Made by a program: the position numbers and the translations under genes. The notes under the pieces are model-generated. The model saw only the letters and a list, made by a program, of their open reading frames with translations, made no database searches and had not been told where the DNA came from. From contig CP071497.1 of assembly GCA_017354895.1 (NCBI GenBank), positions 1,426,001 to 1,490,000 on the forward strand: 64,000 nt of DNA. Reading direction: 5' to 3'. Of this stretch, positions 22,701 through 36,798 are shown one piece after another; within the stretch, counting starts at the first letter, position 1, and the number at the start of each line of letters is the position of its first letter. This stretch comes from Podospora comata (taxonomy: Eukaryota > Ascomycota > Sordariomycetes > Sordariales > Podosporaceae).

Positions 22701-25700
22701 TCAGGAAGGTAGACGGCAGCCAGGCGCTGCTGGACCTTGCAAGCGGCTTGTTCACCTCTGGCATCCCTACCGACCTCGGTGCCGTCAACCAAACCGACAA
22801 GACCAACGCCCAGGTCCTCACCGACCTCCCAGCCTACGCGTGGGACAAGTCGACCAGCTACGAGATCATGCCCCGCCACACCCACGAGCTCATGTTCCCA
22901 GGCGAGCCCTTCCACCCCCTCCTAGGCCGCAAAGCCGCCTCCAGCGGCAACGCCAACGGCCAGGAGCGCACATACCGCTCCCTCTTCAGCCTAGACGACA
23001 TCCCCTGGATCCGCGACCACAACGTCTCTGGTGTCGTCATCTTCCCCATGACAGGCTACCTCGGCTGCGCGATCGAGGCCCTCCGGCGCGCCGTCGCCCC
23101 CGGCACCCCCGTAGAGGCGTTTGTGCTGAGGGACATCCACGTCGTCCGCAGCTTACAAGTCGAGGAAGAACAAAACGTCGATCTCCTCACCAAGGTCAAG
23201 CCCACTTCTACGGGTACAGCCGGTTACTCTCCCACCTCGTGGTCGTTCGAGGTGCAGATCCTGCACAGCGATACCAACTCCTGGGCTACGCACTGCTACG
23301 GCAAGATCGAAGCCGAGACCGTCCCGCTTCCTACCGAGAGCCCGGCTACAAAAGAGTCTCTTTTGTTGCTGCACCGCGCTGAGGCGACCCCGCTGGAGGA
23401 GCACGACCCCGGCGTTGTCTACGCGGCAGATGGTCTCCAGGGCACCCTCTACGGCCCGTCCTTCCGGAACACCACCCGCTACCGCAAGGGGGAGAAGTTC
23501 ACAGTCATTGATCAAAAGCTTCGCGACTTGGGACCAGAGGTTGATCTGCTGAGCAAGTACGGCTCCCCTTACACGGCCGACCCGCCAACGCTCGATGGGT
23601 TTCTGCAGGGCGGTGGGTCGTTCAGCGAGATTGACTGGAAGAGGCTGGCGCTGATGCCCAACCATGTGAACCGCTTGAGGGTGTCGAACCATATCGCTCT
23701 TGGGAAAGAGTCGGAGCGGATCGAGACTGTGACGAGGCTGCTCGAGCACGACGCCAAGGGAGGGAGGATGCTGATGAGCGTGGCTGCGTTTGTGGTCGAT
23801 GACGAGAGCGGCAAGCGGGAGCCGATTGTCGAGTGGGAGACCGTCACGTTCCGCGCGCTGCAGTCGGGTGATGACGAGGATGAGCTACCGGAAAACGGCC
23901 TGCCCGTCAACTGGCGGTTCGAGCTGCTTGCTCGGCTCGACTTGCTGCCCAAGGAGGAGCAGCTCAGGCGGTTTGCTCCCCAGAGGATCAGCGAGGAGGA
24001 GATGGAGGGCGGGCGGGACTTGCACGCGGCTGCGTGTTGGTTCGTGGACCAGGCGCTCGTCGAGACGGCTGGGGATGACGAGTCGGCTATCCCGAGTCAT
24101 TTGGTCAAGTTCAAGAAGTGGGCCAGGAGGATTGTAGATGCTGAAGGGCCAGAGATTGAGGATCCGGTCGGGCTGGTGAGGAGGGTCAAGGCTATCAGCG
24201 CCCAGGGGGAGTTGCTCTGCGCTATTGGGGAGCAGCTAGTGCCGATTCTGAGGAACGAGGTGCAGCCGCTGGAGGTGATGCTCAAGGATGGGTTGCTGAC
24301 TCGGCACTACGAGGCTGATGTTTCAAACGCCTACTTTAGTCAGCTGGTTGGGGAGCTGGTGTACGACCTCAGCAACCTGGAGCCCAACATGAGGATCTTG
24401 GAGATTGGTGCTGGCACGGCGGGCACGACGCTACCGATTCTCCAGGAATTGTCCAAGGACCGGGAGGAGGGCGCGTTCTTGAGTTATACCTTCACCGATA
24501 TCTCGAGCGGCTTCTTTGAGAATGCCCGCAACGGGAAGCTGAAGAGGTGGTCGGATTTGAACCGCATCTCGTATGAAAAGTTGGACATCAGTCGGGATCC
24601 GGTCGAGCAGGGGTTCGAATTGGGCGAGTACGATTTGATCGTTGCGGCAAACGTGCTGCATGCGACGGCCAACATGATCACCACCATGAAGAATGTGAGG
24701 AGCTTGCTGAAGCCGAGAGGCAAGGTCATCCTGCTCGAGGCCAACAGGCACGCGCCCATCACGCTGCCGTTTGCGCTGCTGCCGGGTTGGTGGTATGCCG
24801 AGGATGACTACCGTGACCGGGAGTCGGGACCGCTGCTTGCGCTGGAGAGCTGGAACAGGCTTCTCGTCGACACTGGTTTCACCGGAGTTGATGTGCTGTA
24901 TCAAGATCACCCTGGCAAGCCGGAGCAGATGTTGAGTGCTTTCATGTCGAGCAGGATCGGCAAGGTCGACGACGACGACGACAAGATTCAGATCACGGTT
25001 GCCGGTCCCCTCATGGATGACGACGAGCTCGACTATGCCCAGCTTGTTGCCGACGCCATCACGGAAGAATTTGGTCTGGTCACGACAATCAAGCCTTTCC
25101 TCGAGGTTGACGCCGAGGGTGAGGATGCCCATGTCGTCGTCATTGACTCTCCCCGCCACAGTCTTCTCAAGGAGGTAGACGAGGACATCTTCAACGCCAT
25201 CAAGAGTCTTGCGATTCACAACAAGGGCATGCTTTGGGTTGTTCCCGAGCAAGACCAGGCGGCGCCGGTTCCCGAGGTTCACTCCATCAAGGGTATCCTG
25301 AGGACTGTCCGGTTGGAGAGTGAGCCCAAGCACATCCTCATGATGGAGGGGATCCCTTGCACGGCTGAGAGAGCTGATGGCATTGATGCCATCCTCAAGG
25401 TTGTCAGGGTGCTTGCGGATCCCGAGGTCAACGCGCTAGAGGATCGGGATTATCTCTTCCGTGATGGACTCATCCACCAGCGGCGCATGCGCCCGCTGAA
25501 GGAGCTCAAGGAGCAGTTCGGTATTGAGCAAGGTGTTGCCATCAGATCGGTACAAAACATCTGGTCTGGCGACAGCGGCTTGGAGATGACGATGGAGTCG
25601 GCTGGGAGCCCTGAGTCGATCTACTTCAAGCGCACCGATGTTCTTCAGGCACCGCTGGCCAACGACGAGGTCGTCGTCAAGACCGAGGCGGCAGGGCTGA

Positions 25701-27733
25701 GCTACCGCGACCTCAATCTCGTGTTTGGGTCTATTCCCTGGGCTCCTCCTGGTTTTGACGGGGTTGGCACTGTTGTCAAGACTGGCGATCAGGTGGCGCA
25801 CCTGAGAGAGGGAGACAGAGTGTTCTTCTTGTCACTCGAGGGCAGCGGGTTGGCCACGTACAAGAAACTTCCTTCGTGGCATGCTGCTCGGGTGCCCGCT
25901 GGCCTCAGCAGCATCGAGGCTGCCACCCTGCCGCTTGCTTACACCATGGCCGTGGCCGCTCTTGTCCACACAGCCCGTCTCAGAAAGAACGAGTCGGTCC
26001 TCATCCACTCCGCCGCTGGTGCTGTCGGCCAGGCCGCCATTGTCATCGCTCAGCACATCGGTGCCCGCATCTTCGTCACGGCTGGCACCGAGGCCAAGAG
26101 GGCCTTCTTGCACGAAACCTACGACATCCCCAAGGAACAAATCTTTCCCAGCCGCACCCCACAGTTCAGGGACAGCATCCTCTGCGCCACGGCCAGCAAG
26201 GGAGTGGACGTCATCATCAACTCTCTCACCGGCGAACTAATGCAAGAAACATGGTCTCTTATGGCCGCCTTTGGCCGCTTCGTCGAGATCAACAAGAAGG
26301 ACGCCTTTCAGAACACCAACCTCTCCATGAAAGCCTTTGAACGGAACGCCACCTTCAGCACCGTCGACCTCCGCGCTTTGCACCAACACCGCCCGGATGA
26401 CCTGAGAGATGTCATTGGCGAGGTCGTCAGCTTGCTGCAAAAGGGAGTCGTGGTCCCTATCCACCCCGTGACCGAGGTCCCCGTCTCTCAGTTTGCCGAC
26501 GGTCTTCGCAAGCTCAAGACTGGTGATACCACGGGAAAGATTGTCGTTACTTTTGGCAAGGAGGAGAAGGTGCTTGCCGAGAGCGCGCTTAGGCCGTCAC
26601 CTCCTGCCAGGTTGGATCCCAACTCGACTTACCTTGTGACTGGTGGCACGAGAGGTATAGGTCTTGGGCTGGCGGACTGGATGGTGGAGCACGCTGGGGC
26701 CAAGAATGTGGTTGTGCTTGGGCGCAGTGGCCCGGAGGGAGCTGAGGTGCAAAAGGTGCTGAAGAAGTATGCCGAGTCGGAGAATGTGAGGTTCAGGGCG
26801 TATGCTTGTGATGTTGGGTCGAGGGAGTCGCTGGAGGATGTTGTGGCGGCGATGAGGGAGGAGGGCTTGCCTCCGGTAAAGGGTGTTGTGCACAGCGCTT
26901 TGGTGCTGAATGACAAGCTGATGCTGAATGCCACGTATGACGACTGGAAGTACATCACTGGCCCGAGGGTCCAAGGAGCTTGGAACCTGCACGAGTTGCT
27001 GCCCAAGCTGGACTTCTTTATTGCGCTTTCGAGTTTCTTGGGTGACGGTGGGAATCCGGGTCAGAGCATTTACGCTGGCACGGCCTCGTTCTACGACGCT
27101 TTCTCTCAGTTCCGCGTTGAGCAAGGTCACCACACTGTGTCCATCTCCCTCCCCGTCGTCTTGGGCGTAGGTTATGTTGCGGACCACGGCATAGCTGAGA
27201 AACTCCAAATCACCCTCGGTGGCACGATCCGCATGCAGGATATCGTCAGTCTTGTCGCGAGCGCCATCAGCCAGGGCCGCGACTCTCCCTTCATCAGCCC
27301 CGAGGGCAAGGCCGTCGCGTACAAGCTCCACGTCCACGGCAAGCCGCTGCATGACATCCCTTGGAAGTATTCGCACCCAATTCTTCTCAAAGACCGCCTG
27401 CACACAGACCTGACGGGCGGCGATGCCGAGAACCAGAATGCTGCCAGTGCGGCATCTACTGCCTCTTGGACCACGGCTTCTGACCCGCAGGTTGGCTTGA
27501 CCGAGGCGCTGATTACCAAGGTGTCGGCCATGACCATGATTGCGAGGGACGAGGTTGAACCTGACGCGCCGCTGAGCTCGCACGGGCTGGACTCTCTGGT
27601 GTCGGTTGAGCTGAGGAACTGGATCAGGAGGGAGACGGCGGTTGAGCTAGCTTTGACAACGATTACGCAGGCGGCGAGCCTGAGGGCGTTGGCGACGCAT
27701 ATTTTGGCGACGAGGGCTCTGGTTGCAAAGTAA
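19767..27733 (+). CDS. Highly reducing iterative type I polyketide synthase (KS-AT-DH-MT-ER-KR-ACP)
   Basis: Four exons, 19767-20725, 20836-20931, 20988-21184 and 21249-27733 (introns 110, 56 and 64 nt), give 2578 residues. KS, residues 1-430: the catalytic Cys near 178 sits in EAACASSCYA instead of the usual DTACSSS; the His residues are in VEGHGTGT and SNFGHLEGASG. A His/Asn/Gly-rich linker follows. AT: FTGQGAQ and GHSSGE, Ser near 677. DH: WIRDHNVSGVVIFP (HxxxGxxxxP), His near 1007, with the later Asp in TLDGFLQ. C-methyltransferase: ILEIGAGTAGTT near 1468. ER: HSAAGAVGQAA near 2004. KR: TGGTRGIG near 2214, with ALSSF and SIYAG. ACP: GLDSL, Ser near 2532. There is no thioesterase, reductase or other release domain. 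All reducing domains keep their cofactor motifs, so a methylated, largely reduced polyketide is expected; chain length and product cannot be read from the sequence. Release presumably needs a partner in trans, and the condensation protein upstream is the nearest candidate. Confidence 0.93.
21340..21480 (+). repeat. His/Asn/Gly-rich KS-AT linker repeat in PKS
   Basis: An imperfect in-frame repeat coding for NGHANGVNGHANGTSG-like units and HHH tracts lies between the end of the KS and the AT-linked region. It varies by codon-scale units and is probably a flexible linker. Confidence 0.7.
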
Positions 27734-28524
27734 GGATGGTTTTGACAGTGGTGGGGAGGGAGGGAGGGGTTTCTTCAACGTGGTGGCAGGTTTGAGGGGT
27801 GTCATGGCGTTTGTTGTGTTTTGAGGCGTTCTCGTTAGATTGGCGTTTTTGGTTTGCTTTTCTGGGCTACTTCTTGCAAAGTTTGAGCTCGGTCTTTTTT
27901 TTTTATCACGATGTTGAGGCATATTGGCTTTGACATGGACAAAATAGAGAACAATGAATGATTACCACAACTATTGGATGCTGTAAATGGTGACATGGTG
28001 AAGGGTGGCCAAGACTTTGACATTCATTTATGCCTCGCCAGTAAGTACTTGCATAGTCCTCCTCCGCTCTCTACTTCTCTCGTTCTCGTTCTCATTCTCG
28101 CCCTTGCTCTCTAGGTGCCTCTGCCTCCCCCTTTCTCTCTCGATTCGACACAGGAGTACATCCGGGACCCCATGGCGGTTGCGTCGGTGCCCGTGGCTGC
28201 GCGGTATTTGCTCCTGCTGCTCACATCTCTGTGAATATTCAAACCATTACTCTGGATTTCACCCTCTTTCCTGCAACACCTCCCCTTTCTCCTCACCAAC
28301 CTCGCCTCCCATTCCAACTCCCTCGCCAACTCCACCCTAAACTCCTCTAGCTCCTCCGCTGTGTAAACCTCCCCCCCCCCTCCATTTCCATCCCTCCTCC
28401 TCCCTCATCGCCCCTGCGCCGGAAACCCCGCAAGTTGGAGCTCACGCACCCCATTTTTTCGCTCGTTTGGAGGTGCCCTTCGACTTTGTTTGCTGGAATG
28501 TTACCTGCACATTCCTACAACTGC

Positions 28525-28561
28525 AAAAAAAAAAAAAAAAAAAAAGAAAGAAAAAAAAAAA
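28525..28561. repeat. A-rich tract
   Basis: A run of 21 A is followed by GAAAG and another A run. It is a simple-sequence tract without adjacent target-site duplication or open frame, so there is no evidence that it is the tail of a retroelement. Confidence 0.8.
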
Positions 28562-28783
28562 CTGTAGGTAATGAAAATCGCCATCTTGGTGGGGTTTGTG
28601 GGCTTTTACGGGCTTCCAAAAAGGCCGAAAATATAAATTCGTCTGATGTGTGGTTATTTTTAAGCTGTTACGGGGTGTGGGGGCCATTTTGTGGGCGGGG
28701 GAAGGGATGGAAGAGAGAGGGAGGGCGTTTGGGGGTGGGGTGGTTGGATGTTTTGGTGATGATGGGTGTCTGTGGTGTTTTGG

Positions 28784-28834
28784 GGGGATGGGAATGAAAA
28801 GGGGATGGGAATGAAAAGGGGATGGGAATGAAAA
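28784..28834. repeat. 17-bp tandem repeat, three perfect copies
   Basis: The unit GGGGATGGGAATGAAAA occurs three times without a mismatch at 28784-28800, 28801-28817 and 28818-28834. It lies in non-coding DNA. Confidence 0.9.
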
Positions 28835-29519
28835 GGGGGTGGACCGTGCACGGTAAGAGTGTTAACGTCAGGGTTGTGGGAGTCGAGAGGGGTGCCGGGG
28901 GATGGTGACGGGTTTGTTTTTGCGGGTGGTAACATTGGAGACGTAAATAAATTGATTTTGGGTGTTTGATCGTGGGGCGGGGAATGTGTAGACGATGTGG
29001 GAACGGTTTCATCCACAATGGTGGTGCAGGGCAACCGAAGTAAATAAACATGGCGGTTTTTGAGATTTGAAGATTTCACCAAGACTTTATAAATAAAGTC
29101 TGAGGCTCATCCGACCATGTTTTCTGTCGGTCTGACGTGTTATGGTCCATTTTGAGAAGGGATTAAGCTGAGGAGTTCACATACCCAGACATCATTCTGA
29201 ACATCATCAGCCTCGTTAATATTTCCAGTAGTTACTGAAGCCTTCGACCATGCGGCAGAATGTACACTTCGACTGCTTGGGAGCTTCTTGGTGGCGGAAT
29301 CCACGGGTACGTTGAAAGACTCGTTTCTGCCCATGACGTGGTAGAATGTGAGGAGAGAACAACTGTCCTCAAGAGGTTTGAGAATCCAATATGTACAATT
29401 CTATTATCTATGCCCACTACATCTTCAATATCTATAAATGTACCAGGGTGTTCTGTGCCCGAGTTCCATGTATACCATGTGCCAGTTGGTCTCCCCGAAA
29501 CGCCCCATCACCAAGTAGT

Positions 29520-30611
29520 TTACTCCATGTGGGCAGTGAGATCCACGACCGCAGCGCCGCGTTTGAGGGCTGATGCCGCCGCGGCGTCAGTGGCGCTGGC
29601 CGTGTCATTGCTGGCAAGGGTGCCATTGGCAGCAAGGGTGCCGTTGTTGGGAGGGGTAATGACAGTTCCGGCGTCAGCTCCGGCGTCAGCTCCGGCATTA
29701 GCATCAGCGCCGGCATTGACACCGGCCCCGGCATTAGCATTTGCTCCGGCTCCAGCATTGGCATCTACTCCGGCTCCGGCATTGGCATCTGCCCCAGCGT
29801 TGGCATCTACCCCAGCTCCAGCATTGACATTGGCATTGGCTCCGGCACCAGCATTAGCGTCCGCTCCGGCGTTGGCATTTGCTCCAGCACCAGCGTTCCC
29901 ATCAGCCCCGGCATTCGCATCAGCTCCTGCATTGGCTCCAGTTCCGGCGTCAGCATCAGCACCAGCATTGGCATCAGCACCACCGTTGGCGCCTCCTCCC
30001 TGGCCATTACCATTGCCATTACCACCACCACCACCACCACCCATGTTGCCCTTCCCCTTTCCACGCCCATTATCATCATCACCGAAACCATCATCCGCAT
30101 CCGCATCATTGCCCTTCCCCTTGCCATTACCGTTGCCATTGCCATTTCCATTGCCATTTCCATTGCCGTTACCATTGCCGTTGCCGTTGCCGTTGCCGTT
30201 GCCATTGCCGTTGCCGTTGCCATTGCCGTTGCCGTTGCCATTGCCGTTACCATTGTCGCCATCATCACCGTCGTCGTTCTTCCCCTTTCCTCCACGGGCC
30301 TTGACACGGGTAGCTTTGGTCTGGCTTCTCTTCGTTGCGCTGCGAGGAGCAGTAGCCTTGCCAACACCCCTGGCACGAAGGACCCGGGCATATTGAGGGG
30401 CAGGGACAGCGTTTGCAACCGGGATGGCTGCTCCTGCTACTAGGGCTCCCTGATGTTTGGTTAGCTTTTTGACGGGGAAAAAAGGGGAAACAGAAATGCT
30501 TACTGCATAACGAAGTGTGATGGCCCTTGTGTCAACGCCAGTGAAGCCGGCGACAGATGCGGCGGCGAGGAGACCGCCGGCGAGGGCTTGAGCGAGGGTG
30601 GGGGCGTGCAT
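29520..30611 (-). CDS. Low-complexity Asn-Gly / Gly-Ala-Asp-Asn repeat protein, probably secreted
   Basis: Exons 30611-30504 and 30449-29520 are separated by a 54-nt intron (donor GTAAGC, branch AGCTAACC, acceptor CATCAG) and give 345 residues. The start ATG (MHAPTLAQALAGGLLAAASV) opens a hydrophobic segment that fits a signal peptide. A basic stretch follows with possible Kex2 sites (TKRS). Then come roughly twenty Asn-Gly dipeptides, a Gly/Lys/Asp-rich spacer with polyglycine, and about 100 residues of GADANAGA-type repeats in Gly, Ala, Asp and Asn. The C-terminus has NGTLAANGTLASNDT, possible N-glycosylation sites, and ends ALKRGAAVVDLTAHME. No family was recognised. A cell-wall or extracellular structural role is a guess from composition. 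The intron is a multiple of three without a stop, so retention would add 18 residues. Confidence 0.6.
   Translation of the reverse strand: MHAPTLAQALAGGLLAAASVAGFTGVDTRAITLRYAVSISVSPFFPVKKLTKHQGALVAGAAIPVANAVPAPQYARVLRARGVGKATAPRSATKRSQTKATRVKARGGKGKNDDGDDGDNGNGNGNGNGNGNGNGNGNGNGNGNGNGNGNGNGNGNGNGNGNGKGKGNDADADDGFGDDDNGRGKGKGNMGGGGGGGNGNGNGQGGGANGGADANAGADADAGTGANAGADANAGADGNAGAGANANAGADANAGAGANANVNAGAGVDANAGADANAGAGVDANAGAGANANAGAGVNAGADANAGADAGADAGTVITPPNNGTLAANGTLASNDTASATDAAAASALKRGAAVVDLTAHME
29640..29995 (-). repeat. GADANA-type coding minisatellite
   Basis: An imperfect repeat of codons for Gly-Ala-Asp/Gly-Ala-Asn units (AGADANAGA and variants) inside the low-complexity secreted-protein gene. 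Spacing is always whole codons. Confidence 0.85.
30121..30257 (-). repeat. (Asn-Gly)n hexanucleotide coding repeat
   Basis: A hexanucleotide repeat (AACGGC/AATGGC on the coding strand) encodes about twenty Asn-Gly dipeptides in a row. Synonymous third-base variation shows the repeat is not a recent perfect expansion. Confidence 0.9.
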
Positions 30612-31485
30612 GTTTGTAGGAGTGTGGATGTGGAAAGAGAACGGCAAATCTTGAATGGTGCGTGAAAGGAATGAGAGACGGCACAGCCGAAAGGAGCGAA
30701 AGATCTATGAAAGAAGGACTGGAAGTGAAGATGACTGCCTGAGTATCCTGAAGAGGAGAACGGAAAAGGGGACAGAATCTTGGACAAGGCTGTCATTTAT
30801 AGCAAGATCATTGTGGTACTTTAGATGCAGGATGCGATCTCGGACTTTTCCCCATACTGGCCGCTGTTGCAAAAGGGGGGCATCAATCGGGGTCGAAAAT
30901 CGGGATCATCTCAAGTTTACTGACAGCAAATGCAAAGCCACTGGACTTCATATCGGGCTTGTGTGACGAAGAAGGATTCAGTCGGTGTTGCGGCGGAAAC
31001 TTGGATCGGGAAGATGGGCTAGATATCTTGAAGTGATGAACGTCTGGAGGCTGCATATTGCCGGCCGCATTTGGCGGAGAGACGGCTCCCAGTCTTTGGA
31101 TCTCAGATGGAACGATCGAGACTGTGGCACATTGGGCCTGTGGTGGTGACCTGCGAAGAACAGATGACAGGGGGCGGATGTTGTGCCTGCTGTGCCGTTG
31201 GGGTGCGTCCTGATGAAGCCTCGCTCGTCAGAACCACCCCGCCAGATCTTGTGTTTCTGCTGGGCCGCGGGTTGCTGGCGAGGAGACACAGGGCCGGTGA
31301 CCGGGCCGCATCTCGCGATCTGCGTCTTGGCCTGCGGCGGGAGATCTGTGTCCTTGCGGTCAGAAAGCTTGTATGTGATGGGGTCGTCTGGGTTTCACTG
31401 CCATCCTGTGGCCAGAATCGAGTTAAGCCACATGCTCGGTGTTGAAAGGAGTTGGATGACGTAGTTACAGGCCTTATCTAATGTT
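30612..31485. other. Intergenic, no gene seen
   Basis: About 870 bp containing the promoter of the low-complexity gene (left) and the 3' flank of the GH30 gene (right). Short frames on both strands show no domain. Confidence 0.45.
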
Positions 31486-34617
<3,132 letters not shown>

Positions 34618-35853
34618 ATGTACCTCCCTTCTACCCAAAACACCCTCCTGCCGCTGGCGGCCTTCCTCCTTCCTTCCCTGGTCTCCGCCCACGGCGTCAT
34701 CCTCGCCGCCCAAGGCGAGGCCGACTCCCCCCCTTCCGTCGGCTTCATGGTCAACGACGCCATCGCCCGCAACTGCACCTCCATCAACCCCTGCCAGATG
34801 GACACAACCATCATCCGCGACGCCGAAATCGCCGCCGGCACCGTCAACTCCTGCGGCCGCACCAAGCTCAACGGCAACATCGACGTCGGCACCGTGACCG
34901 AAAACGCACTCGCCGAAGGCGCCGTCACGGCCGTGAGGCAAGGCTCCAGCGTCGAAGTGACGATCCACCAGGTCAACGCCGACGGCGCAGGACCTTACAC
35001 CTGCGAGTTGGACGAAGGGTCCAACTCGGGAATCATGTCCCACGAGCTGGTCGTGAGCAACAATATCCCTGGACAGAATGGACTTAGTCAGGCTGCTGAG
35101 CAGGAGTTCACCATCACGGTGACCATGCCGGATGATATGAAGTGCATCGGCGGTTCGACGGGGAACGTGTGTACGGTTAGGTGCAGGAATGCTGCTCAGG
35201 CGGGGCCTTTTGGAGGTTTGATTCCCCCCCCTTTTTCCCACCCTCTTCTGTCCAGCTCTCATAGGTGCTGACACTGTCATGAAGGATGCTTCGCGGTCCA
35301 ACAAATCGACGTTGAGCCCGCTATCAACACCGCCAAGGACATCACCACAGCCGACACGCTCGAAGCAGCCCAGTTTCAGACCTCGGCTAACCAAGCCGCC
35401 TTTGCCGCCGCTGTTGATGCCAACGCCAAGGCTGGCTCCTCGGAGCAGGAACAAAACCTCGCTGCTGTCGAGGCTATCCTTGGGCTGAGCACCGTTTCTG
35501 CCGAGTTTCCTACTTTGACTCCGACGATCAACACGGAGAGGATTGTGCCTACGGGTACGGGTGGTGCGCAGCCTACTGCTGCTTTGGGCAGTACTCCGTT
35601 CCCTGTTGAGAATGGTGACGGCAACAACGGAAATGGCAACGGGAACACCGGCAACGACAATCCCGACGCTGGCGTGAATCCATTCCCTGTTGAGGATGGC
35701 AATGGCAATGACAACGGTAACGGCAACGGCAACGGCAACGGCGGTGGTAGCGGCAGAGGCAGAGGCAGGGGCGGCCGCAACAGGAATCAAAAGAGATACC
35801 ACACCGTCGAGGAGCTCCTCAAGCGGTTCGTCCTCCCCGATGATGGCAACTAA
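34618..35853 (+). CDS. Egh16/GAS1-like secreted protein (DUF3129) with Asn-Gly-rich tail
   Basis: Exons 34618-35215 and 35285-35853 (69-nt intron, branch GCTGAC; the donor GTTTGA is weak) give 388 residues. The ATG was chosen because it opens a signal peptide, LLPLAAFLLPSLVSA, cleaved before HGVIL. The mature part matches the Egh16-like family: SVGFMVNDAIARNCTS, CGRTKLNGNIDVG, HQVNADGAGPYTC, MSHELVVSNNIPGQNGLSQ, CTVRCRNAAQAGPFGGCFAVQQ, with conserved cysteines. Family members include the appressorium-expressed GAS1/GAS2 proteins of Magnaporthe, implicated in host penetration; homologues are also common in saprotrophs. After a helical Ala/Gln region the C-terminus has Asn-Gly repeats, an Arg-Gly tract (SGRGRGRGGRNRN) and a KR site before YHTVEELLKRF. 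Role here is by family only. Confidence 0.85.
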
Positions 35854-36086
35854 GGGTCTCGCAACTGGGCTGGCTCCAGGGATTGAGGAAAAGAGCTTCA
35901 TCTTGTTTCCCCTATCATACCCCCTTGCCTAGACTATAGTAACGACATATGCACCATGACTAGAGTACATAAGCAAGTAGTTAGTTAGCCTTCAATGAAA
36001 CCACCCCAGCAACGAAAAGCTTATATCCCACCCGTGAGTTCCTCAACTCCAACAAAAAAATCCGCGTTTACATTCCCCCCCACCAC

Positions 36087-36798
36087 CTACCTCCCCAACA
36101 TCCTCTTCATCCTTCCATTCTCGTTCTCCTCCTCCACCACCCCGGCAATCTCCCCACCTCCCCCTCGCCCGACGGATCCGTATCCCTCATCAACGGCGGC
36201 CTCACATAAACCGAATACCACCCTTCCTCCCCCTGCCCCAAAACATGACACATCCCAACATACTCCCCAACATAAATATACATTCACCCCACATTCTCCC
36301 CTTGCTCGCCCGTCTTTCCATCCTCCCACAACATCTCCTCCTCCTTCTTGCCATTCACCTCCTTCCTCCTCGGCCGGCACCCACCCCCCCTTGACAACCG
36401 GCATCAACATCCTTCCCCTATCCATCGACTCAAGACAGATGTCATCCGCCGTGAGACAGTACTCCCACCTTGATGATCCCTCGGGAACAGCTTGTTCCGA
36501 CGACACCCACTTGTCGAAATGGCTTCTTACCGCGTGGGTGTCCAGCCCGGCGTATTTCTCGGAGTCGGAGAATATCGGTTGGGAGTGGGATCTGGCGAGG
36601 GAAGGGATGGTGGTAGATTTCTCTTAGGGTAGACCTGACGTTTGTTTGGAGGAGGGAGAGGAAAGTTGGCCAGGCGGTTTGGGAAAGGGGCGAGTGAGTG
36701 GTGCGGTAGATGGGGAGGCCCCAGGGGAAGGCGGGGTGGTGGGTGAGCTGGTTTTGGAGGGTTTCCAGGCCGGGAGGGAGAGGGGAGGAGGAGGTCAT
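36087..36798 (-). pseudogene. Frameshifted and nonsense-containing relic of a fungal cytosolic family gene
   Basis: The minus strand starts well (ATG at 36798; PPGLETLQNQLTHHPAFPWG, IYRTTHSP), like a large family of fungal hypothetical proteins. Three lesions follow. First, the frame has to shift at about 36595-36630, where the original frame departs from family-like sequence and YAGLDTHAVRSHFDKWV continues in another. Second, after VVKGGWVPAEEE (about 36357) the family-like sequence moves into a third frame (VNGKKEEMLWEDGKTG). Third, in that frame a TGA at 36285-36287 stands where the family has Trp (VG-stop-MYIYVGEYVGM), and homology runs on to WYSVYVRPPL near 36185. A hidden intron could explain at most one lesion. 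The open frame that runs to 36087 after the second shift is not family-like. The function of the family is unknown to me. Confidence 0.65.

Larger units (their letters stand above)
27734..29519. other. Intergenic, simple-sequence rich
   Basis: About 1.79 kb between the PKS stop and the 3' end of the Asn-Gly/Ala-rich gene. It contains the PKS 3' untranslated region, C-rich and CT-rich tracts, an A-rich tract at 28525 and a 17-bp tandem repeat at 28784. No gene was recognised. Confidence 0.45.

Noticed and set aside
21497-22915. 472-codon minus-strand frame
   Set aside because: Antisense shadow of the AT region; no start context or domain, Arg/Gly/Leu-rich composition typical of antisense frames.
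28525-28561. Poly(A) tail of a retroelement
   Set aside because: No target-site duplication, no LINE/SINE-like sequence or open frame next to it.
30121-30257. Possible CRISPR-like array
   Set aside because: It is a coding hexanucleotide repeat without spacers, in a eukaryotic genome.
29260-30396. Plus-strand Ala/Pro/Leu-rich frame of 378 codons
   Set aside because: It is the complement of the Asn-Gly and Gly-Ala repeats (ALAPAPALAS, PLPLPLPL), while the minus strand has a signal peptide, a spliced intron and a sensible start.
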